Shown piece after piece: positions 45,901 through 55,570 of a stretch of 64,000 nucleotides of DNA. Origin of the DNA: Archilochus colubris (taxonomy: Eukaryota; Chordata; Aves; Apodiformes; Trochilidae); the NCBI GenBank assembly GCA_023079485.1, contig CM041101.1, positions 10,476,501 through 10,540,500 on the forward strand. Reading direction: 5' to 3'. The translations under genes were made by a program, and so were the position numbers. Each line of letters begins with the position of its first letter. Position 1 is the stretch's first letter. Under the pieces are notes generated by a model that saw only the letters and a list, made by a program, of their open reading frames with translations, searched no databases and had not been told where the DNA came from.

Positions 45901-46437
45901 TGTATGAGTTGCTTTGTTTTGCTGATTAAGATGTAACTTTTGCAAAGAAAGCCTGAATTTCCTTTTACCAGCTGTTTTATCCTGCTAACATTCAGTCTCA
46001 GGAATGTTCTGAGTTAGATCTCCTCCTTTCAACAGCAAATCAATTCTCAGTGCTACACTGAGCTACAGCAGAGAACTGGGTGTACTACAGCTACATACCT
46101 ACCTGCAAGAAAAAAAATAATTCTCCAAGTTCTGCTGCTTGCTAAGCAGGGTATAATGAAAAGCTTTGGGTTTCTGTTTGTTTTTAAACTAAGTTCACCA
46201 AGTTTAGAATGTTACCTTAATTCTCATTCTTCATTTCTGTTTTCTCAATTATCTCCATCTGCTACCTCATTGGGGGAGGGCAGGGACCACCCATTTCAAT
46301 TTATCCATTGTAGGAAGATAAACCAGCAGCAACCTGTAAACCATATGGCAGCACACAGGATGGGTAGGAAGTAAATGTGAACAGTAAGGGGTAAGATTCT
46401 GATCAATTAATCAGAATGTTGAGCTCAAACTCAACAA

Positions 46438-46462
46438 AATAAAGCCTATGTGTATAAATAAA
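46438..46462 (+). other. Polyadenylation signals of B3GALT9
   Basis: Two AATAAA hexamers (46438-46443 and 46457-46462) about 540 bp after the stop codon on the plus strand. They are the likely 3' end of the B3GALT9 transcript. Confidence 0.6.
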
Positions 46463-46862
46463 AAAAAAAACAACCTTGTTTGGCATCTCTGTCTATTCCA
46501 AAATATTGTATTTGGCAACTGTACCATGCAAAGCAGATGCTACAGATTCAGCACACAGAGTAGCCTTCAAAAGCAACAGCTGAAAACACACAGAGAGGAG
46601 ACTCATGAATTGCAGAAAAGGTTTAGATATTGATTTCTTTTACTGAGATTTCAGTATATGGCTCATACAGAGCTACCAGCACACAAAGCCACCTAAAACA
46701 ACAAAACTGAACTGTCCAGTCTGAGAACAAACTAAGGACTTCTCTACCCTTTCCATTTCCTTTTTAGTGCTTTCATGTTTTTTCTGGATGCAGGGTTCAG
46801 GAAGCCTCAGTGCTCTCCCTGTTGACAAACAAGACACTGTGTATTGCATTTCTCACTATGTC

Positions 46863-48322
46863 TTTATTATGCACATCAAGGACTCAAGTGCCAGCAGTAG
46901 CATAATGTTGGATGACATTTGTACATGGTAGATCAAAAGCAACAAGGCAGATCACCTGCATTCAGACACTTTATTTAACACTAGGGAACTACCCCAACTT
47001 TCATGACCTGAGCCCACTTTGATGCCTGCCAAAAATTGTTGGCAAGGCAACACCATCACCTCTGCTGCAGCTCAAAGATCCTACAAGCAAGGGAAGAGTT
47101 CCTGCAGGATCAGATCATCCTGCTTCACTTGGCAGCATGGGAACACAGGACAAGTGCTTTCCAGAGAGGTGAGACACCACTAAAATTAGCCCAAAAGTAG
47201 AGTTTCAGGTCTTACTGTGCTGCCCCCAGCCTAAGATTTCTTTCAACAAAAATACACAAACTTTTTGTATAAGGTACATTATGGTCTCTCTTGAGGGACA
47301 AAGACATCCATCATGTCACTAGAATCCATCACCCACAGCTGAACATCTTCAAAAGATTTCAGCTTTTTAAGGTACTACATTCCCAAACTCTTAATTCAGT
47401 TCATGCTCTTAAACATGAAAGCTTTATATTCTTACCTCATTTATTCTAACTCAAAGAACTCAAATAATGTATTTTTAAAGTAACACTTAAAATTTAAAAA
47501 AATATGTTAAAAATAGTGTAAACAATATAAGGTTTGGTTCTGAAGTAGCCTTGTAGTGCTATAGCTCATACTCCTTTTGAGCAAGCCAACTGAGCTGCCA
47601 TACAAAGCAGCAGCCAACAAGGAAGACAAAGCTCCCAGTTTGGTTTTACACACTGGAGCCTACACTCGTTTTTAAAGAGGGTTAAAAGCTTTTTTTTTTT
47701 TCCCATCCTTAGCATAAAATGTAAACAATGCTAAGGATTATTTCTTCAAGCAAGACTTCTACCCAGCAAGCTGAAAACAGAAGAGAATCCAGCTCCTACT
47801 TCCTCACGTGGATACTCATCTCAAGAGGGTTCCTGGAAGAACATGACTGGCTACAAGTGTGCTGCCAGGCTTGGCAGATATAAAAACATAGAAAAAGACA
47901 GAGAAATGATGGTAGCATTGGAGGTTACAAACCTTGAGGTGTTTTGGCTTTTTTTTTTTAATTGAACTGTGATTTACTGAAAAACCACGATAGGAACTGC
48001 AAACCTCAGAGCAGTTTAACTAAACACTGATTAATTTCTGCAAAATAACACACAGCAGCTGACAGAGTGCTGACTTTGGTTACTCATCTCACGACAGCAC
48101 ACAGAGAACTTCTGCCATGACATCTTAGGGGAAATTATGCTGTGCCCTATAGGTCTGATTTGCTCTCATGACCCATTTCCAATGGAGTCAAAAGTGCTTC
48201 ATATTCCCCTAAAGAGAAAAGAATCTGAAGGGACTCCAGCCTGGAAAGTCTTCACATTTTGTATCTTAACACCTAATTCAGTAACAAGGTTTGCCAGAAG
48301 GGGAACCAAGACCTGAAGGACA
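46863..48322 (-). other. Probable PSMD5 3' UTR and polyadenylation signal
   Basis: About 1.45 kb of AT-rich noncoding sequence follows the PSMD5 stop. TTTATT on the plus strand at 46863-46868 and 46970-46975 gives AATAAA on the minus strand. The 3' end would then stop roughly 400 bp short of the end of the convergent B3GALT9 transcript. Inferred, no transcript evidence. Confidence 0.45.
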
Positions 48323-51300
48323 TTATTCTGCTCCTTCCACAGCTGTAGTAGAAACTGCCTTAACATAATAAGGGCCTTCCCTCAAGTAAGCCCTAAGCCT
48401 CAAGTAATATTGATTCCCAAAGATTTCTGCAATTGTTTTAGAGTTGACAAGGGCCTTAACCAGTTCGTATTTGGCATCTTTGGAAGCTTTGTCTGGCTCC
48501 ACAGATCTGTCTACAACGTACTCCACAAATCCTGGACTGTCAATCATCAATTTCTGGGCCCACGGTTGATTTGCAATTGCCTGAAGATGGAGACAAAAGA
48601 GAGAGGAGGGGGAAACACCTCAATTTTACAAATCCCAGAGCAGTTACACACTAGGCTGCTACACAAGCCAAGGAACAATCAACTGGGATATTGATTCTAC
48701 CCAGCAGTTACACAGCCACCACTCGAGTAGCAGGGTTTAACCCAAGAACAGCTCAGTGCTTATCTTTAAAGTTTAAAGTGAATTATCACAGCAGTGCCTC
48801 TGATAATCAAAGCAGCACCCTACAGTACAGCTGTTGCCTTTTTTTCTCTCCAATTTATAAGAAAACAAGCATTACAGGCAGCACAAGTCTGCTGCATTAA
48901 AGTGGTGAATGCAAGAGGGGCACAGTGGAAAAGACTTCATTTCTGACCACTTCAGGGCTTCAGCAACAAGGTTGTGACTTAAAAAAACCAAACAACACAC
49001 AATTCTGAGCCTAAAAGGCAATAAAAGTCACAAATTCATCTATAACCTAAAAAGCACTTACAGTAAATACCCGTAAAGCCCCACAGTGGAGATCAGGGAA
49101 GGGCTGAGTACTGATGCTCCTGAAGAGTTCCAAGGGCTGGGTAGACAAGGAGGTGAACCAGGATTCAGTCATTCTTAAGAGGTCTTCTGTCTGCTGCTCT
49201 GGCTACATGCATCACATACAAAATTGAAAGAGTTTGCTTAGGATTATTAAAAGCTTTCAAGTTTTAAGTACATGTTTAATAGTTAAGAAGCTATTTAAAA
49301 CAATCTGTCAGCAGATTGAACTGGAATTTAAATTTTCAACTTATTTTCATGACTGAGGACTTGGAAGACAGATTTAAATAAATGGATTTATGAGGTAAGT
49401 CTTGTGCTGGAGGACAGCCCTGCCAGACAAATGAAAATGCCTTACTCACTCTGTTAGAACTACCAGATTAAAATGAGATCACTGACTCTAAAGAAGGGAT
49501 TAGAGCAGTTTGCCACTACCCCTTTGAGGCACAAGAATATCAAACCGTTTAATCTCATTCCCTTGCCAATGCTCTCTTGACTTCATGTTTTATAAACATT
49601 TCAGAACACCTGGCTTCTTGCAAACAAATTCAAAAGCAAGCAAATAAATCAGGGAACTTTCAAAAACTGAAGTTTCATAGCAAAAAAAATGTAGTGAATA
49701 TGTAGCAAAAATGTAGGAAAATTTAGAAAAAGTAGCAAAAATGTGGCAAAACAAACCAAATGAACCAAAACCAAGAAGGCAAAGCACAAACTTACAGGCA
49801 AGTAAAGCAGAGCTGCAATTGCATCCAAGCACCGAAGTCGTAGCTCCGTGGGGGCATTCTTTGCCTGGTGCCCTATTCTGTTTAACAGATTTTGAAATCT
49901 GCTCCCTTTGAAGAGAAAACCAAAGTGTTTTTCATTAATTCAGCCAGACCTCTACAGGGTTGCAAAGTCACCTGATCAGTTCCATCACACTGCATCACCC
50001 AGCAGAACCACGGCTGCCCATTAAATCTCTCCCTGTGAGAGTCTCTCTGCTTCAGGGATCTAAAACAGACAAATCCAAAGCTTTTATGTTCATTCTCCAG
50101 ACCACCCAAGCATTTCCAAAATGGAAGTTGTGTCACAGACAGCAGAGTTAGTTTGGGAAGTGTGGCCTCTAGTACACCTGCAATTAGAGCTCTTCTATCC
50201 CACTCAACAATGCTCCAGTAGTTGTCTGCTAACACAGATTTTTTTTTTCACTCAAAAAGCAAAGTTCAGACAAGCAGCAAGAAGTTTAGAACTTGCTTTA
50301 GAACTCTTTTGAATCCTCTGAACAGTTTCATATTAAGAGAAACTGTCTTTACAGACACCAACATGACATGGCAATTCATATTTTTCTAACCCTGGTGAGA
50401 AGATCATGACATGAGTAGAAACAGAAATTAAAAAAACACAGAAAAACCCCACAGCTACTGATGATTTGGCTAATGCAGCTCACTAGAAAAGAATAATTTG
50501 AATCACACCTGTAATACCAGAATTCTATCTGCCAGGCACTTCACACCACCATGCAAGACAGTTTAAATTAAAATCAGCTATTCAGACACTCTTGAATGTT
50601 AGATAAATAAATACAGTTTAAATTCCTTTCTCTATTAAACCAAACCAATTCACTCTTGTGTATTATCACATACTGGTGAAGTTTTATTAAAGGAATAATA
50701 AAAAGATACTAACTAGCTTTCTGTAAAACCTGTTTGCCTTCCACATTTGATCCCAGGACTCCCAGAGTGTCCACAGCCACTCCAATCATGGTTGGATCAT
50801 GACTTTCTGCCATCTCAAAGACTTTTTCCATGAAGACAGGGTATCGTTCACAGATCTGCTGGGGACTATCTACAGCAGCCAGGTTTCCAAAAAATTTAAC
50901 AAATCCTGAAAGAAATAAAAAAACCAACATATTCAGAGTGCAGAAACAACTTCTGTTATGTCAAAATCAAATATACATTAACATGAGGTTGTTTCACTGC
51001 TAAATGAGTGTTATCAAATCTGAATTCTGTTTGTGAAAGGCAACAGAATAAGGGCAGAACTCAGGAACACTCCAGTATTTTGGAAGTTACTTAATTCATG
51101 ATGTAACAGAGCTGTCTCCTTGAAATAAAAATAAAAAAAAAAAGGCTACACCACCACAAATTTCAAGCATGCAGTACAATTCCTCCAGACCCTTGCAGTA
51201 CCACTGCTCATGAGTAAGTGTCCTTCAGCATGCTTTGGGTACATCCAAACACCTTCTCCTACTCATAAATTCACATGCAGCAGCTTAGCAGCCCTCTCAA

Positions 51301-53908
51301 TTTAACTCATTGACAAAAGCAAGCAGCAAACACTGGAAACAAGAAAATCAAGATTTAACCTGGTATATAGAAGCCTGAGAAAGGATCTGACTCTGCACCA
51401 AGGATGATGTTTGAAATTTTATCAATAACCCCTTGCTGAGCAAGGTACTGACGCCCGTGAGGAGTATGGGCCAGGGAGGTCACCATCTCTATGCAGGCAG
51501 CTCTGGAACAGAAAAATGGTTATTTGGGCAAATTTCAGGGGCTTTTTGAAATACTCAAGTGATTAAGAAAAACCAAAACACAGCGTTTCTACCCTTCAGG
51601 CAAAATTCCAACAAACAAAACAAACCCAACACTCCTCCAAGTGTTACCCCAAAAGGGTTTAATGAGAAACACAGACAAATGTGTTCAGTGTTATTTTAAG
51701 TCTGAAAATCTGAGTTTTAACCACAGGGAGAATCTCCAGGGCAAGCTCACTACTGACATACCTGATGAGCACATCATCTCCAGTCAGCTCTCCAATCAGC
51801 TCTGCTATCAGCCCACTGTTTGCACAGTAATTTAGGGACTCTGCTGACACTGAAGAAATCTCAACAATTAACTAAAAAAACAACAACAAAACAACAACAA
51901 AAACAACAAAAAAAACAAAACAGGAGGAAAAAAAAGGTTTATAAAAACATTATAAAGATAACAACTCACAGCAATGGCCAAATCCTTTTCACAATGCTAA
52001 CTCTGGGTATGTTAAATACAGAATTTCAGGTATTTAATTTTCATAATTAACTTGGTGCCTGAAAGAAGTTCTTAAGGAGTTAGAAAATAAGAGAGGTAAA
52101 GAAAACTTCATGTCATTCAGCCCCTACCTCATACACTCTGTATCGAACAATATCATTTGTTGCCATCACATTTTTCAAGTCACTCAACAAACTGCTCACA
52201 AATAAAGCCTCCAAGCCATCTTGTGTCTGTGCTATTCTTGAGAGAGACTTGATGGCCTGGAATTAAAAAAAAAAACCCAAAAGCTTATTATTAAAAATAG
52301 AAAGAAAACCCAAGACAACGAGACTCAGTTTCAATGTTCTGCCCTGACACATCAAATCAAGTTATACACCTCAGGTTTTATGGGGATTCAATTTTCCCTG
52401 ATGAGAGCTCATCACAGGTCTGTGATCAGAGCCTCTGGCATCAAATTCAGATCTGAGTTCACTCTGGCATCAATAGATACTGGCAGACAACAATTCTAGG
52501 CAAATTTTCTATTTTGACTAAATGATTTCTGAGCTTAAGGCACTTAGATGCTTACACCACCTTTCAAGCAAGATAAACTTGCATTTTATTCAAGGTGGCT
52601 GTTACCTCAGACACAGCAAAGCTGTTCTGTGCACTGTCTGTATCACTTTGAGGAGGAAGAAAAAAGAAAGCACCATTTACCTCCTTAGCCACTGCTATTT
52701 TCTCCCCACCAATGCAATTTATTATTTGCCTTAATAATTCGGGACTGTTGAGAATCTCTGTGATAGCATCCGAACTTTCAACAATCCTCCCCACCTAAAG
52801 AAATCACAAAATAATCATAGAAAACAACATTAAACCAACATTTTTCCATTATAAGAACACTCAAGCACTGGAACAGCAACCCAGAATCATACTTTTTGGA
52901 GACATTCCAAACTCAAGTGGACAATAACCTGAGCAGCCTGCTGCAAGCTGGCCCTGCTTTTACAAGACTCTAAAAATCCAATCTAGATGACACTGTTTCA
53001 CAGTTCTCTTCTTTCAAATTAATGCAAGAAGTGTGATGGTACTACAGCCTCTTCAGCCTTTCCCCAGTATAGCTCAAAGTAAACTGAAGATCAAAATGCT
53101 GCTGCCTTTAATCCTTACAGCACCTGCTGGCAGTGCTGCTTCAGCACATTTCCTCCAGCACATGTGACAGAAATTTAATTTAAAAGTTACAGCTCTCAAG
53201 ACACTTCTAGAAGTTATGTTAAGCAGACAGATCCCAAAGCATCATCCACCAACACACTGCTAAGCATTTGTCCAAAACGACCCGAGCATAGGGGAGCACA
53301 AGTGGAAACAACAGGAGGTGGAAGCAAGAGGTGAAGCAGCAGCCACAGCTCAGGATTAACCCGGCCTGGCTGAGCTCTGCCCCTTCCTCCTGGAGGAAAA
53401 CGCGGTACCTGGGAGATGCTGAGGATTTTCACGGAGTCATCGGGATGGAAAAGCCCTTTCTGCAGCTCTTCTCTGAGGTTCTGGATCACATAGAGCGGGT
53501 CGAGGGCCTGCAGGAGCCTCTCCAGGATGGAAACACAGGCGGACACCTGCTCCCTGGGCGGGACACAGCCAAACCCCGGCCCTTCAGCGGGAGGACAACC
53601 CCGGGTGCTCCCAGAGGGCCATCCCCAGCCCTGAGGGAGGGCAGGGCCGGAGAGGGGCAGCAGCGGGAGATGAGGGAGCCGAGAGGCGGCCGGGCCGAGC
53701 CGGGCCGAGTCAGGGCCCAGCGTGCCTTCACTCACCGGTCATTAACGCTGAGGAGGGCGAAGAGCGCTCCCAGGTGGTCGTCGCTGAGGCAGGCGCGGAG
53801 GGCGGCGGGCGGCACGGCATGGACGGCCAACCGCAAGGCCCGCAGCTCCTCCAGCGGTGACTCCCGCCGGGCCGCCCGCTCCAGCAGCTCCGCCACAGCC
53901 TCCGCCAT
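48323..53908 (-). CDS. PSMD5: PSMD5, 26S proteasome assembly chaperone S5b, ten exons
   Basis: Complete gene of 504 codons, the same length as human PSMD5. Exons: 53736-53908, 53409-53553, 52681-52794, 52128-52256, 51762-51871, 51360-51502, 50714-50905, 49796-49905, 49062-49202, 48323-48580. All junctions are GT/AG and the phases add up without a break. The protein starts [20 protein letters not shown] and ends STTAVEGAE. Recognised blocks include [62 protein letters not shown] and [14 protein letters not shown]. The protein is an ARM/HEAT-type helical repeat chaperone. It binds the Rpt1-Rpt2 part of the proteasome base during 19S assembly and leaves before the 26S particle is finished. Exon 7 ends with a weak donor (A|GTTAGT), and the split codon there gives Arg where I recall Gly in human (KARSRF against KTGTRF). 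The promoter is CpG-rich and shared in space with the divergent CUTA-like gene. Confidence 0.97.
51871..51920 (+). repeat. AAC-rich tract abutting the PSMD5 exon 5 acceptor
   Basis: The plus strand reads CTAAAAAAACAACAACAAAAC and similar. On the sense minus strand this forms a T/G-rich polypyrimidine-like stretch directly before the TTTTTTTAG acceptor of exon 5. Confidence 0.8.
52880..52995 (+). mobile_element. CR1 LINE 3' fragment in PSMD5 intron 2
   Basis: Degenerate CR1 tail in plus orientation: TTGGAGACATTCCAAACTCAAG, then GAGCAGCCTGCTGCAAGCTGG, CCCTGCTTTTACAAG and ATCTAGATGACA. It is antisense to PSMD5. The 3' end is lost. Confidence 0.7.
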
Positions 53909-53912
53909 CTTA
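53902..53912 (-). promoter_or_regulatory. YY1/TISU-like element overlapping the PSMD5 start codon
   Basis: The minus strand reads TAAGATGGCGG at the initiator ATG, close to the TISU/YY1 consensus (AAGATGGCGGC). TISU elements serve genes with very short 5' UTRs. A close match, not a perfect one. Confidence 0.5.
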
Positions 53913-54078
53913 GCGCCGCCGGAAGCAGCGCGCCCGCCCCTAGCAACCACCGCGCCGCCGTCGCTAAGGGCTTCCTTCGCGTCCGCCACGACGACAACAA
54001 AATGGCGGCCGCGCCCCATACCCCCTACCCCGCTTTGACACCGCCCACATCATCGTCTGATTGGTCGAGAGGGAGAAA

Positions 54079-54190
54079 GGGCGTGGTCAATGTGCGGGGA
54101 GAGAGCGCTAGGGGCGTGGACTATGGGGGGCGTGGTCTGATGTGGGCGTGGTTTAGAGTGGGGCGTGGCTTCTGTTGGGTGTGGTTTGCG
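54079..54190 (+). repeat. 16-bp tandem array of GGGCGTGG (SP/KLF-type) boxes
   Basis: GGGCGTGG occurs at 54079, 54112, 54128, 54144 and 54161, with a GGGTGTGG at 54177. The last five are spaced 16-17 bp apart, with unit GGGCGTGGTNTGNNGT. It is both a small minisatellite and a homotypic cluster of GC/CACCC boxes, in the PSMD5 upstream region. Confidence 0.88.
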
Positions 54191-54627
54191 TGGGGGGCGC
54201 GGTTCGTGGGGAGGGTCCTGGTGAGGGGCGGGGCTGCGCTTTTGGGGAAGAAAAGGGGAAAATTGTGCGCGGAGCTGGGAAGCAGCCCAGGCGGGAGGGG
54301 GAGCGGCGATGCCGGGGTCCGGGTAGCAGAACGCCGGGGCCGGCAGGAGGGCGGGAGTGTGCTGATGGAGCTGGGAGTGGGATAAAGGTGCAGGGTGAGG
54401 CAAAAGGGAGCTGAGTGTTGGGGCTGCTCACAGCCCTTTGGGCCTGAACAGTACCACAGAACTTGGCAGAACTCACGCGGTCTGGTACAGGGAGCACAGA
54501 GCCCTGGCAGTGTCAAAATGGAGACAGTTGTTATTTTATTGATGGGAAAATAAAAGCAGAAGTGTCTGAGGGCACTCTCGGTGCTTTCTCTGGAGGGAAG
54601 GATCCCCCCCGCCCCAGGTGCTAAGCA

Positions 54628-54988
54628 TGGAATCTCTCAGGTTGGAGAAGACCCTTGGGATCCTTGGGTCCACGCATCAGCCCTACTCTACAAACTTCTC
54701 TCCTAAACCGTGTCCCTCTACACCACATCTGAACCACCCTGGAACACCCCCAGGACTGGTGACTCCACCCTGGGCAGCATTTTCAGTGTCTGATCACTGT
54801 GAGAACATTTTTATCCTAACATCCAGCCTGAACCTGCCCTGCTGCAGCTTCAAACCATTCCCTCGTGTTCTGCCCCTCATTCCCTGTGGGAAGAGATCAG
54901 CACCAACCTCTGGAGTGTCCTTCAGGGGTTACAGGGAGCCTCTGAGGTCCCCCCTCACCCTCCTCTTCCTCAAACTGAATAGTCCCAG
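54628..54988 (-). mobile_element. CR1 LINE 3' portion, reverse orientation
   Basis: On the plus strand: GAATCTCTCAGGTTGGAGAAG, GACCCTTGGGATCCTTGGGT, CAGCCTGAACCTGCCCTGCT, AAGAGATCAGCACCAACCTC and CCCTCACCCTCCTCTTCCTC. This is the reverse complement of about 360 bp of CR1 3' sequence. It ends directly against the minisatellite. Confidence 0.93.
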
Positions 54989-54989
54989 C

Positions 54990-55245
54990 TGCTGGTGGGG
55001 ACACTTTTGGTGACCAGTGTTGATGGGGACAATTTTAGTGAGTGATGCTGGTGGGGACAATTTTGGGACCAGTGTTGGTGGGAACAGTTCTGCTGACTGA
55101 TGCTGGTCGGGGCGATGTTGGTTACCGTGTTGGTGGGGACACTTTTGGTGCCCAGTGCTGGCAGGGACAGTTTTAGTGACTGATGCTGCTGGGGACACTT
55201 TTGGTGCCCAATGCCGATGGGGACAGTTTTAGTGAGTGATGCTGC
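54990..55245 (+). repeat. Minisatellite of alternating ~28-31 bp units upstream of CUTA-like
   Basis: About eight units share GNTGGTGGGGACANTTTTGG-type and GGGACAGTTTTAGTGANTGA-type halves, alternating so that a longer unit of roughly 60 bp is also visible. It runs into the CUTA-like CpG island. Confidence 0.88.
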
Positions 55246-55570
55246 TGCGGTCGTTTGTCCTTGTCCCCTCCTCTCCGTCCCCCGCTGCCTCAGGGGATGC
55301 TCGGGCAGGGTCCACGGGAGGGCGATGGGGACTCCGCGCTGTCCCCTGTGCCCGCAGCTCCCCCCGCGGCAGGCGGGTCCCGGGCAGAGGGAGGAAGAGG
55401 AGGAGGAGGAGGAGTTATTGCAGGCGGGCATCCCGGGCAGCGCTGCCGGCTGGGGCAGAGCAGGTGAAGGGACGGAGGAGATGGAGGGGCTGAGCCAGCG
55501 CTGGGCGCTGCTGCTCCCCGCCGGGCAGGGCTGCCCCAGGCCCGGGCGGGGCACCCTGGTGCTGGTAAGT
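55240..55570. promoter_or_regulatory. CpG island at CUTA-like exon 1
   Basis: CpG-rich block from the end of the minisatellite through the first exon donor at 55565. It is the likely promoter and 5' UTR of the CUTA-like gene. Confidence 0.65.

Larger units (their letters stand above)
53560..54340. promoter_or_regulatory. CpG island and promoter of PSMD5
   Basis: GC- and CpG-rich block covering exon 1 and upstream sequence. It holds an inverted CCAAT box (ATTGG on plus at 54060-54064), a YY1-type AAAATGGCGGC at 53999-54009, a second ATGGCGG motif overlapping the start codon, and a GGGCGTGG array upstream. No TATA box, as expected for a housekeeping promoter. Confidence 0.75.
53909..55480. other. 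Divergent intergenic region between PSMD5 and CUTA-like
   Basis: Holds, in order: the PSMD5 promoter, the GGGCGTGG array, unique sequence to about 54620, a reverse CR1 tail, a minisatellite, then the CUTA-like CpG island. No additional gene is supported; the frame from 54002 is read through the promoter array. Confidence 0.65.

Noticed and set aside
54002..54385. 127-codon plus-strand frame starting at an ATGGCGGCC in the PSMD5 promoter
   Set aside because: The ATGGCGG is better explained as a YY1 motif; the rest is translation of the GGGCGTGG array (WAWF/GRGL-type repeats).
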